Assembly: GCA_030278955.1 (NCBI GenBank)
Contig: JAOANR010000002.1
Coordinates: forward strand, 2,108,001 to 2,172,000
Length of the DNA stretch: 64,000 bases
Source of the DNA: Hygrophila difformis
Lineage: Eukaryota > Streptophyta > Magnoliopsida > Lamiales > Acanthaceae
Direction: 5' to 3'
Position 1 is the stretch's first letter, and each line of letters opens with the position of its first letter. Positions 11,215 through 20,748 of this stretch are shown here, in pieces. The translations under genes were made by a program, and so were the position numbers. The notes beneath the pieces are model-generated. The model was not told the origin of the DNA, did no database searches, and was given only the letters and a program-made list of their open reading frames with translations.

Positions 11215-11512
11215 CTCGATAATTGAATTATATATAGGGCCCGATTATCTTCTGTGTGGATCTGTTTGATCTACTTTCTTTTGTTTGTGTCATGCATATT
11301 ACACTGAAGAGACCAAAGAGGCGGGTTTGGTTGTGGGATGCTTCTATTGTTGGAGGAGGACGATGATAAAGAAGAAAGAAAGGTGAATGGAAGAAAAGAA
11401 ACATCCGCATTGTAAAGTAAAAATGCTTTGCTTAGGCTTTCTCTTTTTGAGGAATAGAACAACAAATTCATAGATACAAAAGCTTTATGTAAAGTATACT
11501 CTTGAAACAACC
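11215..11512 (-). other. Native intron segment (left) of the split host gene
   Basis: This 298-bp stretch separates the L18-family exon from the first inserted retrotransposon. It has no coding signal that fits the family. Its last five bases, CAACC (11508–11512), recur at 44526–44530, which identifies them as the target duplication of the large element between. Confidence 0.5.
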
Positions 11513-11760
11513 TGTAACACTCCCATTTTCCCTTAAGATACAGCGGAAGCAAAGTGCGGGAATAATGGGCGGGGTGCTACCGCCACGTATTTCGGATTGC
11601 CCGAAATACGCTAAGGCTAACGTAAATAATTGCAGAAAACTCAGTGTTGAATGTATATGCTAACCACGTTCTGGACAAGCTAGCATATAATTCGCAAAGA
11701 AGCATATATACTGTGAAAAGTATAAAATAAGCTTGATAAAAAGGTTTGGTAGAGCCTAAT
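11513..11760 (-). repeat. LARD 3' LTR, distal fragment
   Basis: These 248 bp match 40502–40748 almost base for base, starting at TGTAACACTCCC. They are interrupted at the target duplication CTAAT (11756–11760) by the Athila element. The rest of this LTR resumes at 31178. Confidence 0.9.
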
Positions 11761-14449
11761 TGAAACTTTTGACAATTTCCCACACGAGTATTTTCGAAAT
11801 ACTATAACCCCGGTCTTGATTTTATTTAATGAAAATCATTTTATGAAGGCGGAGTTAGGATTAGGGATATATTTATAGGATGTCACGTTTTTATTACTCG
11901 TGTTAAGAAACTGTGGCCCGAAAGCGCACGGTGTCAAAAATTGCAGTAATTTATAGTAAGACCGGATCGTTCACTGGAGGATGTGCGATAGAAGCAGGGC
12001 CCACGTCGTTTTACCAGATTTTCCATTCATGTTGCTCCAATTGGTTTGAAAAGTGATTAACAACTACTGGCATGAATTTAAACTAAACTATAAAAGCGTT
12101 TAAATTTATTCTACAAAGCAAATAAGTCTATTCTAGAAAGCGGGTAAAGATTACTCTAAGAATGCGATAAATACTATCTATGAAAGCAGTGAAAATTTAC
12201 ATTATGCTAGCTGTGAAGCTGAATCACAATGTAGACAGAAGGGACATGAAGAAAAGAATGAAAATTGGACAAGATTTAGATATAGCAGTATTAAACTTCC
12301 ATTTTTATACACAGATCTTTGTTTGGGATAATCCTACCAGATAGCTAATTCTCATGCTCTCAGTACAGCGTTCCCTTTAACAGACAGGTACTTACAGCGT
12401 GAGTTTACATGTTCTTAAGACCGCAGATTCTAAGATACCACAGATTTGTAACTGCCCCGGCCAGGGTATGTTATTTCATCTGAGGTGGTTAAGCAACACC
12501 TGACAAATCATTTATTGACATGCCAAATACTACTATCATTCTCCCATGTCACACCCAAAGATTCTAATTAAGCCTGAACTATCCCTTAACTATCAATCCT
12601 AGTAACAGTTACACAACTCTCAATACAACCGAGTGACCTCTAATGAAAGCATTTAAAGAAAGCAGTAAAGAAAGCATTTAAAACCTATCACTCGGAGGTT
12701 TTGAAGGTCCGACCCTGGTAGTAAAAGATAGCTCCCCATCGGAATGATGAAGTATGGATCAAGAATTCCCGGTTCTTGGTGAACCACTCGCAGTGTTCAC
12801 TTCCTTCCGGGTGATTATGAGATACAAACTAATGAAACGAACTAATGAATTAGTTCGTTCCGGATGCACTCACTCATGACTCAAAATAGGCTTTGGCAGA
12901 AGAGGATAGCAGTTGAAAGAAAACTCAACCCTATCTTAGAAAATAACCAAGGCCTGGATGATGTTCTTCTAAGATTATTTACTACACTGTATTTGAGTCC
13001 AAGTGGACCCCATCTCGGTGTAATATTTAATCTTAGATTCCCAACAAGCAGCAATTTTGGAAAATAATGAATCTGAAAACCATTCCATAAACAGGTACTA
13101 GACTCTCAATTAAAACACAGATCCTTCCAGTCTATGTGAGACCTAATCGCTGACTCTGCTTCTAATTTCCCAAAATCAACCCTTGATAGAATATGAATTA
13201 GTCATAACTGAAGAATTTATCCGTTACTCAGATCCGGATTTTATAAAGGAATTTTTATCGGAAATTTAATATGCAATATCTGTTTTAAATCTATGCTTCT
13301 GTTGTCCAAGGGAAGGATCCCAAAATATTGTAGACCACAATAGTATGTAATATTAGCATGCATACGGATATATGAAAGTGTAAAATTAATTGACCCAAAA
13401 TATAGATGCGGGTCTGGACAGAAGGTGAAACACAGAGATGAAGTGGTCAGGAGACCAAAGTACTGGCAGAATAATCGGGTGGACTGTAAACATCTACTGT
13501 CCAATTTCCCAATTATTCGGATGGAGCGAATTTAGACAGCTTAGGCCCTGTAATGGCAGTGTCAATGCCAGTTGGGCCTCCATTGTCTGTGAATTCGGAT
13601 AAAAACCTACATGCTTCCTCTCTGCAGTACTTATCAGCTAATGTTGACAGATATTAGCAGAGTTTTATTACAGATTGGAATTTGGGTTTGGAAATTAAGA
13701 TAAATAAAATAAAACTGAATCCGGATGAGAGTCAGCTGAGCAGCTATTATAGTCCCGGATGGACGAACCGCCAAGGCTTCCACTGACTGCCATCCAGACC
13801 ATGCAAAATAACACTTAGTAACTAATACCCAGAATACGAGCTAGTTATCCGTGAGGGAATACCCGCCAACATTAGTCTGATGTACTCTTTACTAGTTGTT
13901 ACACACAATACGCAAAGGACAAAATAAAATGAAATAAAGAGAAGAGCTTGCATGAGAGACATTGGTTTCTCATGCAAGGTAATGGAATCAATCCGTAATT
14001 GATGGTTTAAATAATCCATCCTACCATAATTAATTACAGTCCGGATTATCTGTTTAAGACATCATGATTTTGTTTATAGAAAATTATTTTAATGGCAATT
14101 GAACAAAGGTCCTTTAATCACAACAACTAGTGATTCAATTATTGCTAATTAGAATCATCAACCATTAATGACTAGAGGGTTCAATTAATTAACAGGTGGA
14201 AATGGAGAATCAAAATTTTGGGCAGCATAACGCCTTATATTGCAATTCTAGGATATTATATCTTAATCCGTGGGATTTAGATGTGAGTTTTTGCAATATA
14301 ATGGAGGGTAGAAGATCAGAATTTGGGATTAAATAGGGAAAAGAATTCTGTCGAGATACCATAAATTGTGTCAGGGGCCTAAACCCTCGACATGGGTGCC
14401 TCGACAGATTTACAGAAATTTGGGCAGAGTTTCACCTTGTGTCACTAAG

Positions 14450-14890
14450 CAAAAGTTGTGTCGCGGACCGTGGGTCCGCGACAGGTGTTTAGCGACACAG
14501 GGTTGCTCTGGAAATTTCTAAGTATTTTGATTCCCAGTCGCTAATCCTGGAATTGTGTCGCGGAGCATGGCTCCGCGACAGGATGTCTAGCGACTGGGGT
14601 TTTCAAAATAAATATGCAAGACATAATTTCCTGTCTCGGAATAAAGGTTGAGTCGCGGACCATGGGTCCGCGACAAGGGTGTTCCGCGACAAGAGCCATG
14701 CAGATGAAAATAACAAGAGTTTGGTTCCTGGTCGCTAAGCATGGTTGAGTCGAGAACCGTGGGTCCGCGACAAGGTGTTTAGCGACCAAGGGTTTTCAAA
14801 TAATGAAGACAAGTGTCCCTAGACATCCATGTCGCGGAACACCCTCCTGTCGACAAACGTGGCTTATCGACAGGAGTCGGTTAGCGACAA
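14450..14890. repeat. Nested-hairpin array in the Athila 3' LTR (transcribed part)
   Basis: Four to five irregular units occur at roughly 100-bp spacing. Each core is a palindrome with arms of the type GTCGCGGACC / GGTCCGCGAC around a 3-base loop. The arms change together: GGACC with GGTCC in one unit, GGAGC with GCTCC in another. Some cores sit inside an outer stem, for example CCAGTCGCTA with TAGCGACTGG (about 14535–14595) and CTGGTCGCTAA with TTTAGCGACCAAG (about 14728–14790). Confidence 0.8.
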
Positions 14891-15532
14891 GGGTGGTTCA
14901 GGGCCCAAGTCAGTAAAAACAAAGTTGAACAGTAGCATGCAAAAAGTGTGATCTCACCCCATTTCAGATTTAAAAGCTATTCTAAGCCAAAAGCAACCAA
15001 ACAACATTTAAAATAACAAGAACATGCTTGAACAGAATTAAACCTATCTAGAACAATATTTAAAATAAAGCAACATCTTAATCTAGGGTTCGATCACACA
15101 CATACATAGCATCATCCATAAAAATAACAGTAGGAAACATAATGAGGAGAAATGGGGGTCAAATGACCCCAAAAAGGAAAATGAAAGCATAAAATCCATG
15201 AGGTTTGAGACCCATTTCATGATTTGGGACACATTTGGTGAATATTTTCCCATATTATTAAATGGGGTTTGTTAATACCCATGATTTGGTTATTACAAAA
15301 CCCTAAAAACAAAGTTAGAATGAAAAACATGGTATTAAACTGGCTAACTATCTACTGAAATAGTAAAACACAAAACAAAACTCTAAACTAAGCTAAACTA
15401 TGGACATAATTAAATAATACAAAAAATGAAGATAAACCTAAACTAAGAACTACCTAGAGAGGGACTCTCCAACTGTGTCTTCAAGAGACTGAAATTCTAA
15501 CTCCTTTCCACACTGAGCTCATGGGGGTCTCC

Positions 15533-15543
15533 TTATATTTATA
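15533..15543 (-). promoter_or_regulatory. TATA box of the Athila LTR
   Basis: On the − strand the sequence reads TATAAATATAA in a GC-richer context and lies about 720 bp from the U3 end. The identical box in the 5' LTR is at 30451–30461. Transcription would start roughly 30 bp further along the − strand. Confidence 0.6.
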
Positions 15544-15604
15544 GGAGTGGAGCCCTAGGCCCATGGGCTTGATCTGAGGCCCACTGTGTCTCAAGACATC
15601 ACAC

Positions 15605-15915
15605 ACATCACAACTTTGTCGCGGGACAGGGCTGCATGTGGCAAGGCTTCTCGACTGGGTCTTGTGTCTCTATCCGTGTCCGTGTCGCGAAAGCATGGAC
15701 CGCGACCGGGGTTCCTCGACTGGGGTGTGACTTGGCCTCCAAGGGGTTGGTGGCGCGGAGCTTGGTCGTGTCGCGGAACCATGGTCCTCGACCAGGGTTC
15801 CTCGACCGGAGTTCCCAGACTGGTCTTCTTCTTCATGTTGCATGCTGGGTCGCGAATCTCTCCTGTGTCGCGGAACCATGGTCCTCGACCAGGGTTCCTC
15901 GACCAGATGTTTCCA
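15605..15915. repeat. Palindrome array in U3 of the Athila 3' LTR
   Basis: Several copies of a GTCGCGGAACC…GGTCCTCGACC type palindrome, followed by AGGGTTCCTCGACC, lie just upstream of the TATA box in element orientation. They are related to the array in the transcribed part but have shorter or more degenerate arms. The second LTR has the same array at 30530–30835. Confidence 0.75.
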
Positions 15916-16258
15916 GACAGAGCTGAATGGGCCAGATGGGCCAAAGTTGTTCTTTTGTGGGCTTTTCTATCTTTTCCCATCTTTTTGTATTTTGTGGGCT
16001 TGTTTATTCTTTTGCCCATCTTTTTGTTTCCTTTTTCTTTTCTTTTCTTTTTCTCATATTTTTGGATTTTTCTAACATAAATATGTAATAAAATTACATA
16101 TTTATGCATTTTTCATACCCGCTCAATATTTTTACAATTATGCATAAATCAGTCCAATTCAACTGTTTTCTTATTTATTATAAGACCGGAATGCGATCAA
16201 ATGCCCGTTTTAGACCTAGAAATGGATTGAAAATAATGGTCATTTCTGGCCATTATCA

Positions 16259-16273
16259 ACATCCTCACATTTA
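16259..16273 (-). promoter_or_regulatory. Polypurine tract next to the 3' LTR
   Basis: On the − strand TAAATGTGAGGATGT abuts the LTR start TGATAATGG. This is the expected position and character of the plus-strand primer. Closely similar copies occur at 18659–18677 and 20626–20645. Confidence 0.75.
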
Positions 16274-17929
16274 ATACTGATCGTCCCCGAGCAGTTAGAG
16301 TCAATGTTCCTAAGAACACAGACTCTACATATTCAATTCATTTTCGTGGCTTCAAAAATCACATTCTTTTTGGATTGGGATAAGACAATCAAAAACTACA
16401 AGTATTAAGTCCCCTTGATTGCAGTGTTTAATGAAATGATACATGTTCACTACATCGGGCCTACAAATCAAACATTATTATCAACCCTTCATGAATATCA
16501 TGTTTGAAAGATGCAAAGGTTAAAAATCAGAATTAAGGGATGACATAAACATTACTCATGAAACAGAGCCTCACATATAAGAGAATCGGAAAATCACTCA
16601 CTCTCAATTGGGGTTTAATCAGTGAACACTCAAAATCAAATTTAATTAAATTATCCCATAAGCTTGCAATCAGACCAACTCGCCACCGGCTCATTTCTTC
16701 AAATCGAGATCATGAGGTCTTATTTAAGGTTATAACGGGGCATACGGTTGTAATATTTGGTAGGAAAGGGAAATATTGGGTTAAGAAGTGGCAAGGATTA
16801 ATCTATCATAACTTGGCATTTTTATTTAAAATTTTATGATCATCAATTTTTCTTTCTTTCTTTTGCTTTTCTATTTCTATTGCATGACATTAGACTATGT
16901 CTAATTTGCTTTGTCATTTGCAATTTATTTGTGTTGAATGGGACTCAACCCTCTCTTTTTTTTTTTTTTTTTTAAATCGGTTTGTGAGATACCGATTTTC
17001 ATAACTTTGATGATCGCAAATTTAATGCCTTTTGATAGAATTTATACTTGTACACTTGGGTTCGAATATTTTGGTCTTTTTGTAAGGATAAGAATAATAT
17101 AGAGGGCTTCAAAGAAAAATTAGGCTTAAGGTTTAACTTGGTTAATCCTAAAGGGAAAATATCTTTGGGTTTGGATTTCAAAAGAAGGCCAAAAATTTTG
17201 GTTTTCTAACTGCCTCGATCATATGCTCGATTTCGGGAATATGGCATGGTCTTGAATCGGTCCCAATTGCAAGTTCTAGTTTCCTTTAATCAAATTGATT
17301 CACACATCAAAGAAGTTAAATGAGTAAAAATGACTCATGGCTCAAATCTCACAAGGTTGGATTGATTCATGTCATACAATATTTTCAAATTTAATCAGAG
17401 CTTAATTCTAACAATTTATTCAATTGAAATCTCTAACATGCAGATTTATTACCCAATAAGCTGATCGCATCATTAAATTTTTATAGCTCAAAACCTTAGG
17501 AATTCATGTCATGCATGTTCTCAATTATATTATCCCAATTTAAAAGTTTGAAAATTTAATCATAAGCCTAAATTCAACATGTGAATTTAGAGCAGGCTTA
17601 TGCATATTTTTGCTGGTTATTTAATTTAAAGCAGTAAAGAGGCACTGTTGACATACGGAGCATGTCAACAGCATATTTTTGGCCTGACAGTCACTTATTC
17701 ATCTCGGACTGTCAGACATCTTTTCAAAAGGAAAGCAAATAAAAATTGTTGCAGATCTCAAACTTGAGTTCAATTTTGTGGAAAGCGGTAAAGTACAATA
17801 ATTTTAAGAGATTCCTATGCAGTTAGTACAAACCTGCATGCAAAAGAGGAAATCCCTTATATACTGCCGATACTAGGGCTTAAAAAAAAACTAAAGCATA
17901 CTAGGATTCATTCTTCCTTCTTCCTTTTC
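16274..17929 (-). other. Athila 3' non-coding region
   Basis: About 1.65 kb of AT-rich DNA lies between the F-box-like frame and the 3' LTR. It contains a T18-type run near 16955–16972 and no convincing gene. Similar untranslated stretches exist downstream of the env-like frame in Athila elements. Confidence 0.5.
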
Positions 17930-18616
17930 TCAGAACATGTATCTGAGCCAGAGGACGTAGCTGGTCAGCTCACAGCGCAGGCACCAGCCGTTGTGGTCTC
18001 TCAGGGGTTCATGCATCCTTCTGCAGAAGACTCGGGGTGGTTGCCCTGCAAACAAGTAGGGGGCATGATTGTTTGCCATCCACGAGAGGGTGTTGGTGGA
18101 TGTGTAGTTGAAGACCTCTCGATCGGTCACCATCCTCTCTATCATTGCGATCCCCTGATTGACCTGGCCTTCATCTAGCTTGCTCATCAACATCAGTCCT
18201 CGCACAAAGATTGACGCTTTGTGATTGTCTTCGATGCCTGGCCGTAGCAGTTCGCATGCTTGCTCTTCATCCCTTTCTGTAAACGCCAGGAGTGCTGGAA
18301 CAATATGGAGGTTGAAGTTTCCAGCCTCAGTGCACGTGTTCAGAAATCTCTCTTTCTGCCTCCGTATCCTCTCCTGCCAGTGCCTCACCCTAGCCGCATC
18401 CAACTCGCATCGCTTGTAAACGATGGCGAGGTTTCCTGCGTCCCTCAGCTTCGTGCAAGTTTCCCTAGCTCTGAACACTTCTTTCATTTCATCCTCCCCG
18501 ATTCGGGAGAGAATTTCTCCTAAAAGCTCTAGCGGAAGTCCAGCAGCTGGGTTCCTCCGGGCACTGGGTCTGGATTTGGAAGATTGCCCCTGCGAAGATA
18601 AGAGTGATGAATCCAA
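17930..18616 (-). CDS. F-box-like protein carried by the Athila element
   Basis: This is an open frame of 228 codons on the pol strand, in the slot where Athila elements usually have an env-like frame. Residues about 26–70 (GLPLELLGEILSRIG and following) are an F-box-like motif, which binds SKP1 in ubiquitin ligases. The middle (about 85–165, with FLNTCTEAGN, ELLRPGIEDNHKASIFVRGL) resembles the helical repeats of plant F-box proteins annotated as At2g35280-like or At1g67623-like. A Cys/His-rich tail (CRRMHEPLRDHNGWCLRC) ends it. There is no ATG near the 5' end: the frame opens at a TTG. An acceptor-like CTTATCTTCGCAG near 18600 suggests translation from a spliced RNA. No signal peptide or transmembrane segment is seen, so it is not an envelope protein. 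Confidence 0.7.
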   Translation of the reverse strand: MDSSLLSSQGQSSKSRPSARRNPAAGLPLELLGEILSRIGEDEMKEVFRARETCTKLRDAGNLAIVYKRCELDAARVRHWQERIRRQKERFLNTCTEAGNFNLHIVPALLAFTERDEEQACELLRPGIEDNHKASIFVRGLMLMSKLDEGQVNQGIAMIERMVTDREVFNYTSTNTLSWMANNHAPYLFAGQPPRVFCRRMHEPLRDHNGWCLRCELTSYVLWLRYMF

Positions 18617-18658
18617 TTTTTATATAATTTTCTCGGAAATTATTCAAGTTTAGAAACC

Positions 18659-18695
18659 AACATCCTCACATTTAGAGTTTTGCTCTAAATGTGAG
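18659..18695 (-). repeat. Second polypurine-like tract within a perfect hairpin
   Basis: The + strand reads AACATCCTCACATTTAGAG, matching the tract at the 3' LTR. Thirteen bases (18665–18677, CTCACATTTAGAG) pair perfectly with 18683–18695 across a 5-base loop. It lies about 43 bp upstream of the F-box-like frame. Confidence 0.7.
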
Positions 18696-19964
18696 ACTAT
18701 TAAGTTTTTGACTTGAATTTTTAATAAAAAGCATGGGTAAAATAAATTTTTATGAAAAGATAGGGGTCATTGGGCCCCTATATATTTTTTTAATGGGCCA
18801 TTGGGCCCAAAAGTTTGATTTTCCAATTTTTATTAAACAAGTCCGAGACACTTGTTGAAAATGGGATGAGATGGATGGAAGAGGTGGAATGCTCGAAATT
18901 GGAATGTGCATTGGAGACGTGGCATAATGGATTTGCTATTCTCGGATCGTTTGGACTGCTTTGGACAGTTGAAACATCCCCAAGAATTTGCAAACACTAT
19001 TTTTAATTTTAAAAAGGTTGACTTGTTTTATTTAAGGAAAATGGGATGTGAGTGGTCCCAATTTGGATTTTTTGAAAAGGATAGCAGTTGAGTGACGAAA
19101 ATACTGCTATTTACTCATACTACAGTTCCATTAGGACAAAAGGAACACAAGTCAAACATTAAATCTATTAACTCTTTTTGTCTTTTTCTAAAAGGTCACC
19201 TTTATTAAAAAGTGGAAGTTTCTCATTGGGTGTTTGTACTATGTTTCCATAAACAAACAAACATTTATTCCCACAAGATTGTGACATGTGGAAACAAATA
19301 TACCCAAAAAGATCTTCCACTTGAATGCCTCAAACCAACACTGCAGAAGCATTCAAATCTAAATCAGAAACAAAAATAAACAAGAGAAAATCTCACATAT
19401 AACCCTAAAACTCAAGAGTAAAGACCAATAATATCATGGTGCTCAAAACAACACCCCAACATTCATCAGGTTGTTTTCTCAAGTTTTAAACTTTGAAAAG
19501 TTTTTAGATCTTGACAATTTTTAAAACAAAGTTCTTGAGGAACTTAAAAAGACTTCAAAATACTCTTCAAAACCAAAATCATCTAAGACCCATAACAAGA
19601 AAATAACAGTGCACACACAAAACACATTATGCTTTTTACAGGCACAAACAAGAACAAGAAACAAAAATGCCCAAACAGAGATTATGAGCAGGTGGGGTGT
19701 TCGAGAATGGGAGAGGGGAGATGGGGCATCTTACTCCACTCTTGGGGGAGAGGGAGGCATCGGTCCCAAGTTTGGGGCGAGTCTGAAAAATCTGGCCATA
19801 GTTTCCCTTTGGAAAAAGGAGTGTTTGGGTGCGAAGAACACGGTGGTGTTCGTTCGGTAGAGAGAAGAAGGAACAGGAGAAGATGAAAAGATGGAGGTTG
19901 GATAAAACTGACGTGAGTGCAGGGAAATGAGGTGAGGGGGGGGGGGGGGTATAAATACTAAAAG

Positions 19965-20275
19965 CACTGGTCGCGGAAACCAGACCATGTCGCGGAACAG
20001 GGTTCTTTGACCAGGGTATAGCGACATGACACGAGTCGCGGAATCTGGGTCTGGTCGCGGAGCCATGGTCTGCGACAGGAGTTTCGCGACCAAGTTCTGG
20101 AATGGAAAAAGTCAACGGAGAATGGTGTCGCGGAATGGAGACCCGGTCGCGGACCCATGGACCGCGACAGATGTTCCGCGACATCTAAAGGGGGAACATG
20201 TGCGACTGTGTCGCGGGACCAGGCCTGGTCGCGGAGCATTGTTTTGCGACACAGTGGTTGGTTCCGCGACACGAA
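19965..20275. repeat. Internal copy of the Athila palindrome array
   Basis: At least four palindromes of the GTCGCGGA…TCCGCGAC type, with ATGG-like centres, are interleaved with TTCCGCGACA spacers. The units differ in their inner arms (GGAGCCATGG, GGACCCATGG, GGAGCATTG). They resemble, but are not copies of, the LTR units. Confidence 0.75.
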
Positions 20276-20625
20276 TTTTGAATTTTCAAATTTTTCGTGA
20301 ACTGGGCCCGAGTGTGGTGTTGGGCTTGAGTTCATTTTATTTGATTTGGGCCTGAATAAATTCAGTCCAAATAATATTCAAAAACGCACTGGGTTGAAAT
20401 TAAAGAAGAATCCACTTGCATAAATTAGGTTGGGTTAATTCCATTTGTTTGCAAAAATTATTCCGGATTTAAATTGCTTCAATTTCCGGAAATATTTTCT
20501 TAAATTCATGGAATTAATCCAACCAAGAACCTGGTTTTCCGCGTTACTTTACTGTTCCTCTTTTTGATGGTTCCGATCTTTCTGCAAGACAGATACATAA
20601 AACGCATTAGATTTTCTCCAAATAT

Positions 20626-20663
20626 CAACATCCTCACATTTAGAGTCTTAGTACTCTAAATGT
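20626..20663 (-). repeat. Third polypurine-like tract with inverted repeat
   Basis: CAACATCCTCACATTTAGAG (20626–20645, + strand) again matches the tract at the 3' LTR. ACATTTAGAGT (20636–20646) is complementary to ACTCTAAATGT (20653–20663). It lies just downstream of the pol stop codon. Confidence 0.65.
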
Positions 20664-20748
20664 TTAATTGAGTTTTGGGTACTTTCTTGTTATGAAATAA
20701 TATACTATATATATATAAAATGGAAATTTTTGTTTTTAATGCTGTTTC

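Larger units (their letters stand above)
11761..16258 (-). repeat. Athila 3' LTR
   Basis: This is the full left LTR. In element orientation U3 runs from 16258 to about 15544, where a TATAAATA box lies (15533–15543). The transcribed R/U5 part, about 3.7 kb, is unusually long. It contains two palindrome arrays (15605–15915 in U3; 14450–14890 in R/U5). Apparent open frames on both strands around 15586–16109 come from the palindromes and have no protein-like content. Confidence 0.93.
18617..20748 (-). other. Athila spacer between pol and the F-box-like frame, LTR-like
   Basis: No gene is seen. On the − strand the order is: purine tract with TGATATTTGG after it (20645–20617), palindrome array (20275–19965), TATTTATA box (about 19950–19958), a run of 14 C (19936–19949), then AT-rich DNA up to a second purine tract (18695–18659). 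This repeats the order purine tract, U3, palindrome array and TATA box seen at the real 3' LTR. The segment may therefore be a diverged LTR trapped inside the element. Confidence 0.5.

Noticed and set aside
15586..16109. Overlapping open frames of about 165–170 codons on both strands of the Athila LTR, repeated at 30504–31028
   Set aside because: They are open because of the palindromic GC-rich units. The two frames mirror each other, have no protein-like motifs, and differ in length and sequence between the two LTR copies.
17930..18616. Reading the extra Athila frame as a degenerate env gene
   Set aside because: There is no signal peptide, transmembrane helix or coiled coil. The motif pattern fits F-box-like proteins instead.
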